From NCBI GenBank assembly GCA_023378805.1, contig JAMCSQ010000008.1, positions 1 through 7,393 of the forward strand: a stretch of DNA of 7,393 bases, given 5' to 3'. The notes under the pieces are model-generated. The model did no database searches. It saw nothing but the letters and a program-made list of their open reading frames with translations, and had not been told where the DNA came from. Shown piece after piece: positions 4,412 to 7,393 of the stretch. A program made the translations under genes and the position numbers. Positions within the stretch are counted from its first letter, which is position 1; every line of letters starts with the position of its first letter. Source of the stretch: Candidatus Parvarchaeota archaeon (lineage in GTDB: Archaea > Nanobdellota > Nanobdellia > Parvarchaeales > Parvarchaeaceae).

Positions 4412-6930
4412 AATTTAAGATCCCCCTTGTCGCTTGCTGATACATCAAGCCCGTCTTCTCCATATTTAAACTGTACGATTGAGCTGCCTAGCCTTACAGA
4501 CAAGTCATCCGATACTTTAAGATCATTCAATGCTGAGGATAGTCTTCTCTGCATATAACCCGAGATAGGAGTACGAATGACATTGTCCATTAACCCTTCT
4601 CTGCTACTTGCAGCATGAAGGAAGTATTCCACAGGATTTAGTCCTTTTCTATAGTTTGAAACGATAAAACCACGCGCGATAAGGCCGTTATCTCCTTTTT
4701 TAAAGTGTGAAGTAAGTCTATCTGAAAACCCATTACTTATCCTTACGTCCCTAAGCATCTGCTGACCTACAAGACCAATAGTCGGTATGAGGTTAGTTAT
4801 GCTTCCTTTCGCTCCTGTTGTTATCATTGCCTCTACATTGTTATTATTCTTGTCTATGTAAGCGTCTATTATATTTCTTACCTTTATTCTTATTTTATTG
4901 GCTGTACTAAGTATCTTTGCTTCAGCTATATCATCATAATCCTTTAAGAGACCTGCTACACTTTCTTCTCCTTCCTTGACAACCTTTTCTATCTCAGCGT
5001 ATGCTGCTTTTGGGATATCAAAATCTCTTATGGTTACACTCATTCCCAATTTGAAAATAGTCATAAGTCCAAGTTTGTTTACCTGGTCTATAAATTTAGC
5101 TGTTACCTCTGGACCATACCTTACAAATAGGAACTGAAGCAGGCTTCCGCTTTCTCTACCTATAGTTGCTGCATCTATCACTCCAGAGATAAGTTTTCCA
5201 TTTTTAATCTTTACAAGCGAATCACTGTCCTTGGTTATCTTATAAGTACTGCTTTGACTTTCAAAATTAAGGTCTTCTGGTAAAATCATGCTAAACAATT
5301 CCCTTCCAGCATATTTCTTCTTCTTTAAATCTGCAACTATGCCTATATTAGAAAGCAAAAATTCAGCGCTTGGCTTCTCAAATTCTGTTTCTTTTGAAGT
5401 CAGCAAAGCGCAGCCTGAAATGTAATCCTGTGCAGCGCCAATCAATGGCAAACCATGTCTTGGCGAGACTATATTATTCTTTATGTTTATTATCATGTCT
5501 GCTTCTGCAAGTGCTTCTTCATTCTGTAAAACATGTATATTCATCTCATCTCCATCAAAATCTGCATTGTAAGGTAGAGCTGATGCCGGGTTTATACCTA
5601 GGGTCTTGTAAGGCAGGACTTTTACCCTGTGACCCATTATTGAAAGCCTATGCAAGGAAGGCTGTCTATTGAATAGGATTATATCTCCATCTTTTATGTG
5701 TCTTTCAACTATATAGCCGGATTTAAGCTCATCTATAATATTATCTACCGTCATTTCTGTTATTTTTCGTTTAATATTATCCGGGGTTATAACATAATTC
5801 GCACCGGGATATGAATTGAAGTTTTTAATAGCAACCTTTAATCTGTCTATGTTTATGTCAGTAACGTATTCTGGGTAGGTTACCTCCTTTGCTATTTTTA
5901 GTGGAACTCCCACCTCGTCAAACCTTAAAAAAGAATCTGGAGAAATAACCGACCTGGCACTGTAATTTACACGTTTAGCAAGCGCAGACCCCCTAAACCT
6001 TCCTTCTTTTCCCTTTATCCTATCTTCAAGACTTTTAAGTTTCTTATTGGATTTCTGCCTTGCAACTGGAACCTGCGCAGAACCATTGGATATAAAAGTA
6101 GTTATGTGATACTGAAGTAGATCCCAAAGCTCATCTATTATTATTTCTGGAGCTCCTGATCTTATGTTCTCTGCAAGTCTTTGATTAGTTCTAACTATAT
6201 CAGTAAGTTTATGTGTAAGATCATCTTCGCTTCTCTGTCCATTCTCCAGAGTAATGGAAGGCCTTATAGTTATAGGAGGTACTGCTAGGATAGAAACCAT
6301 CATCCATTCGGGTCTTGAATAATCCGGATCTAATCCAAAAAACTGCAAGTCTGAGTCTTTTACCTTTTCAAGTCTATTTAGCACATCTATTGGAGTAAGC
6401 TTTTGATCTCTGTCAACAAATGTATAAGGCTTTTCAAGTTTCACCTTTCTTTGTTTCATCTTACAAAATGGACATACTGTTACATTCTTTGCGTGTTTTA
6501 TAAGCGCCTTGATGAGTTTTATTTTCTTTTTCTGCCCCTCATTTATCTCTGCAGATATGATTTCTTCACTTAGTTTTTTTAGGTGCTCGTCTGATATTAG
6601 TATCCTGCCGCAGGAATTACAAGTTGAATTTATAAGATTATATACATAAGGAACTGTTTTTACATTGAACACAGGCCTTGCAAGCTCTAAGTGACCAAAG
6701 TGTCCAGGGCAGTCTCTTATTGTGTTTCCACAGGTTTTACATGTCAATCCTGGATCGATAACTCCCATTCTTAGATCAGAAAGACCACCATCAACTGGAA
6801 ATCCGTCAATATCGTAAAGTTCGGAGGAGGTTATCGCAACTGCGCTCATCTTTTGTATCATTTTAGGAGACATTATACCGAATTCCAAGGCATCTATTTT
6901 ACTAAAAACAAAGTTCGAATCTAATTTCAT
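4408..6930 (-). CDS. rpoA1: DNA-directed RNA polymerase subunit A' (Rpo1N)
   Basis: The product has 840 residues and is the N-terminal part of the split largest subunit, which holds the catalytic magnesium site. In order: the clamp zinc site CKTCG...CPGHFGH (C64, C67, C74, H77), a second zinc site (C104, C107, C153, C156), [14 protein letters not shown] (319-332), [18 protein letters not shown] (419-436), the catalytic loop [10 protein letters not shown] (455-464; D457, D459, D461 bind Mg2+), QDYISG (501-506), [10 protein letters not shown] (704-713), VGQQ (721-724) and the bridge helix (about 770-800, ending SGYMQRRL). All catalytic aspartates and zinc ligands are present. Unusual changes include HVLQ (466-469) after the catalytic loop, where HVP is usual, and AASS...RTPISGY in the bridge helix. 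The length is slightly below the roughly 870-900 residues of many archaea. The ATG overlaps the rpoB stop (ATGA) and has a strong GGGGAG 6 nt upstream. Confidence 0.97.
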   Translation of the reverse strand: MKLDSNFVFSKIDALEFGIMSPKMIQKMSAVAITSSELYDIDGFPVDGGLSDLRMGVIDPGLTCKTCGNTIRDCPGHFGHLELARPVFNVKTVPYVYNLINSTCNSCGRILISDEHLKKLSEEIISAEINEGQKKKIKLIKALIKHAKNVTVCPFCKMKQRKVKLEKPYTFVDRDQKLTPIDVLNRLEKVKDSDLQFFGLDPDYSRPEWMMVSILAVPPITIRPSITLENGQRSEDDLTHKLTDIVRTNQRLAENIRSGAPEIIIDELWDLLQYHITTFISNGSAQVPVARQKSNKKLKSLEDRIKGKEGRFRGSALAKRVNYSARSVISPDSFLRFDEVGVPLKIAKEVTYPEYVTDINIDRLKVAIKNFNSYPGANYVITPDNIKRKITEMTVDNIIDELKSGYIVERHIKDGDIILFNRQPSLHRLSIMGHRVKVLPYKTLGINPASALPYNADFDGDEMNIHVLQNEEALAEADMIINIKNNIVSPRHGLPLIGAAQDYISGCALLTSKETEFEKPSAEFLLSNIGIVADLKKKKYAGRELFSMILPEDLNFESQSSTYKITKDSDSLVKIKNGKLISGVIDAATIGRESGSLLQFLFVRYGPEVTAKFIDQVNKLGLMTIFKLGMSVTIRDFDIPKAAYAEIEKVVKEGEESVAGLLKDYDDIAEAKILSTANKIRIKVRNIIDAYIDKNNNNVEAMITTGAKGSITNLIPTIGLVGQQMLRDVRISNGFSDRLTSHFKKGDNGLIARGFIVSNYRKGLNPVEYFLHAASSREGLMDNVIRTPISGYMQRRLSSALNDLKVSDDLSVRLGSSIVQFKYGEDGLDVSASDKGDLKL
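4419..4426 (-). promoter_or_regulatory. Shine-Dalgarno site for rpoA2
   Basis: The minus strand reads GGGGGATC, 7 nt before the rpoA2 ATG at 4411 and inside the last codons of rpoA1. Together with the ATGA overlap it fixes the rpoA2 start and suggests coupled synthesis of A' and A'', which must be made in equal amounts. Confidence 0.55.
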
Positions 6931-7393
6931 ACTTTACTCCCCAAAACCATTTTTGGATATATCCCTACTGATTTCAGCTCATCAAGAAGTATTTTGAATG
7001 AAACTGATACTTCTATGAGTTTTATCTGCGCATCCTCTCCATCTATAGAACAGTAGCCAGTCTTCTTTTTTACATTATAAACAGCTACCATCCCACACTT
7101 TGAACACACAGGTATGGTAACCTTATCGGAATCAAACCTTTCTTTTAGAGCTAAAGCAGTCCCATATGCTACAAAGCAGTCCTTCTCCATTTCTCCTAAC
7201 CTAAGTCCACCACGCTTTGATTTTCCTTCGGTAGGCTGCCTGTTAAGCAATTGTATCGGACCTCTAGCTCTCCACTGTATCTTGTATTCAACTAAGTGCT
7301 TTAATCTTATATAAGTCATGTTTCCTACAAATATTCTTACTTTCATCTCTTCGCCAGTTATGCCATTGTACATTGTTTCTACACCATTCTCTC
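6927..7393 (-). CDS. rpoB: DNA-directed RNA polymerase subunit B, C-terminal fragment (5' end outside window)
   Basis: Only the last 154 residues are visible. The frame stays open through the right edge (ENGVET before MYNG), so the Met at 7371-7373 is internal, not a start. The fragment is the end of the second-largest RNA polymerase subunit, with the hybrid-binding and C-terminal clamp regions: MYNGITGEEM, YIRLKHLVEYKI, ARGPIQLLNRQPTEGK, GGLRLGEMEKDC. Counting from that Met, the C-terminal zinc motif has C90, C93 and C108, but the position of the fourth cysteine is Asp111 (CSID instead of CxxC). Some archaea split this subunit into B'' and B'; in that case this would be the end of B' (rpoB1), which cannot be decided here. 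The stop overlaps the rpoA1 start by ATGA, and the gene heads the conserved RNA polymerase operon. Confidence 0.95.
   Translation of the reverse strand, partial: ENGVETMYNGITGEEMKVRIFVGNMTYIRLKHLVEYKIQWRARGPIQLLNRQPTEGKSKRGGLRLGEMEKDCFVAYGTALALKERFDSDKVTIPVCSKCGMVAVYNVKKKTGYCSIDGEDAQIKLIEVSVSFKILLDELKSVGIYPKMVLGSKV
6937..6942 (-). promoter_or_regulatory. Shine-Dalgarno site for rpoA1
   Basis: The minus strand reads GGGGAG followed by TAAAGT and the ATG at 6930, a near-ideal ribosome binding site within the last codons of rpoB. It supports the chosen start over later Met codons, as does the family alignment that begins in the first 20 residues. Confidence 0.6.

Noticed and set aside
5370..5672. 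100-codon plus-strand open frame opposite rpoA1
   Set aside because: It is antisense to the catalytic core of A', with no recognisable motifs; a shadow frame.
6927..7373. Treating the Met at 7371-7373 as the start of a complete 148-residue gene
   Set aside because: The frame is open past it to the window edge, and MYNG is an internal conserved motif of RNA polymerase subunit B, so the gene is partial at its 5' end.

Overview
The window looks like archaeal chromosome from an AT-rich, tightly packed genome. The right three quarters, all on the minus strand, carry the classic archaeal transcription/translation order rpoB - rpoA1 (A') - rpoA2 (A'') - rpl30e - nusA-like - rps12 - rps7. The split largest RNA polymerase subunit, the eL30 ribosomal protein and the short KH-only NusA are archaeal hallmarks. 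Every start is ATG, and TGA is used as a normal stop (rpoB, rpoA1, the first plus-strand gene), so the code is standard. Several core proteins are short or divergent at sites that are normally near-invariant. This suggests a fast-evolving lineage such as a DPANN archaeon (Micrarchaeota/Parvarchaeota-like), but that placement is inference and needs phylogeny.

Layout. Bases 29-1563 (plus strand) hold a two-gene unit: an uncharacterised winged-helix protein with a C-terminal alpha/beta domain, then trmI, a tRNA m1A57/58 methyltransferase. They share an ATGA stop/start overlap. Bases 1564-1581 are an 18-bp junction where this unit meets the minus-strand operon tail to tail. Bases 1582-7393 (minus strand) hold the operon, read right to left. 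It begins beyond the right edge, so only the last 154 residues of RpoB are present. Gaps in the operon are -4, -4, -47, +4, +7 and +1 nt, so it is probably one transcript with coupled translation. No stretch longer than 20 bases lacks a gene call, apart from the 28 bases at the left edge.

Function. RpoB, A' and A'' are parts of the RNA polymerase catalytic core. The NusA-like protein is probably an RNA-binding transcription or ribosome-assembly factor. eL30, uS12 and uS7 are ribosomal proteins; uS12 lines the decoding centre and uS7 the E-site side of the mRNA path. TrmI modifies the tRNA T-loop.

No mobile element, CRISPR array, RNA gene or new multi-gene system is visible. The most interesting signals are residue changes at near-universal sites: a proline and lost hinge glycines in the polymerase bridge helix (A'), TKH for TFH in the trigger loop (A''), loss of the fourth zinc-ligand cysteine in RpoB, PSSG for the PNSA decoding loop of uS12, and loss of GxxG in the second KH domain of NusA. 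I checked these five by reading the codons back from the nucleotide sequence. The family comparisons rest on memory of those families, not on a search.
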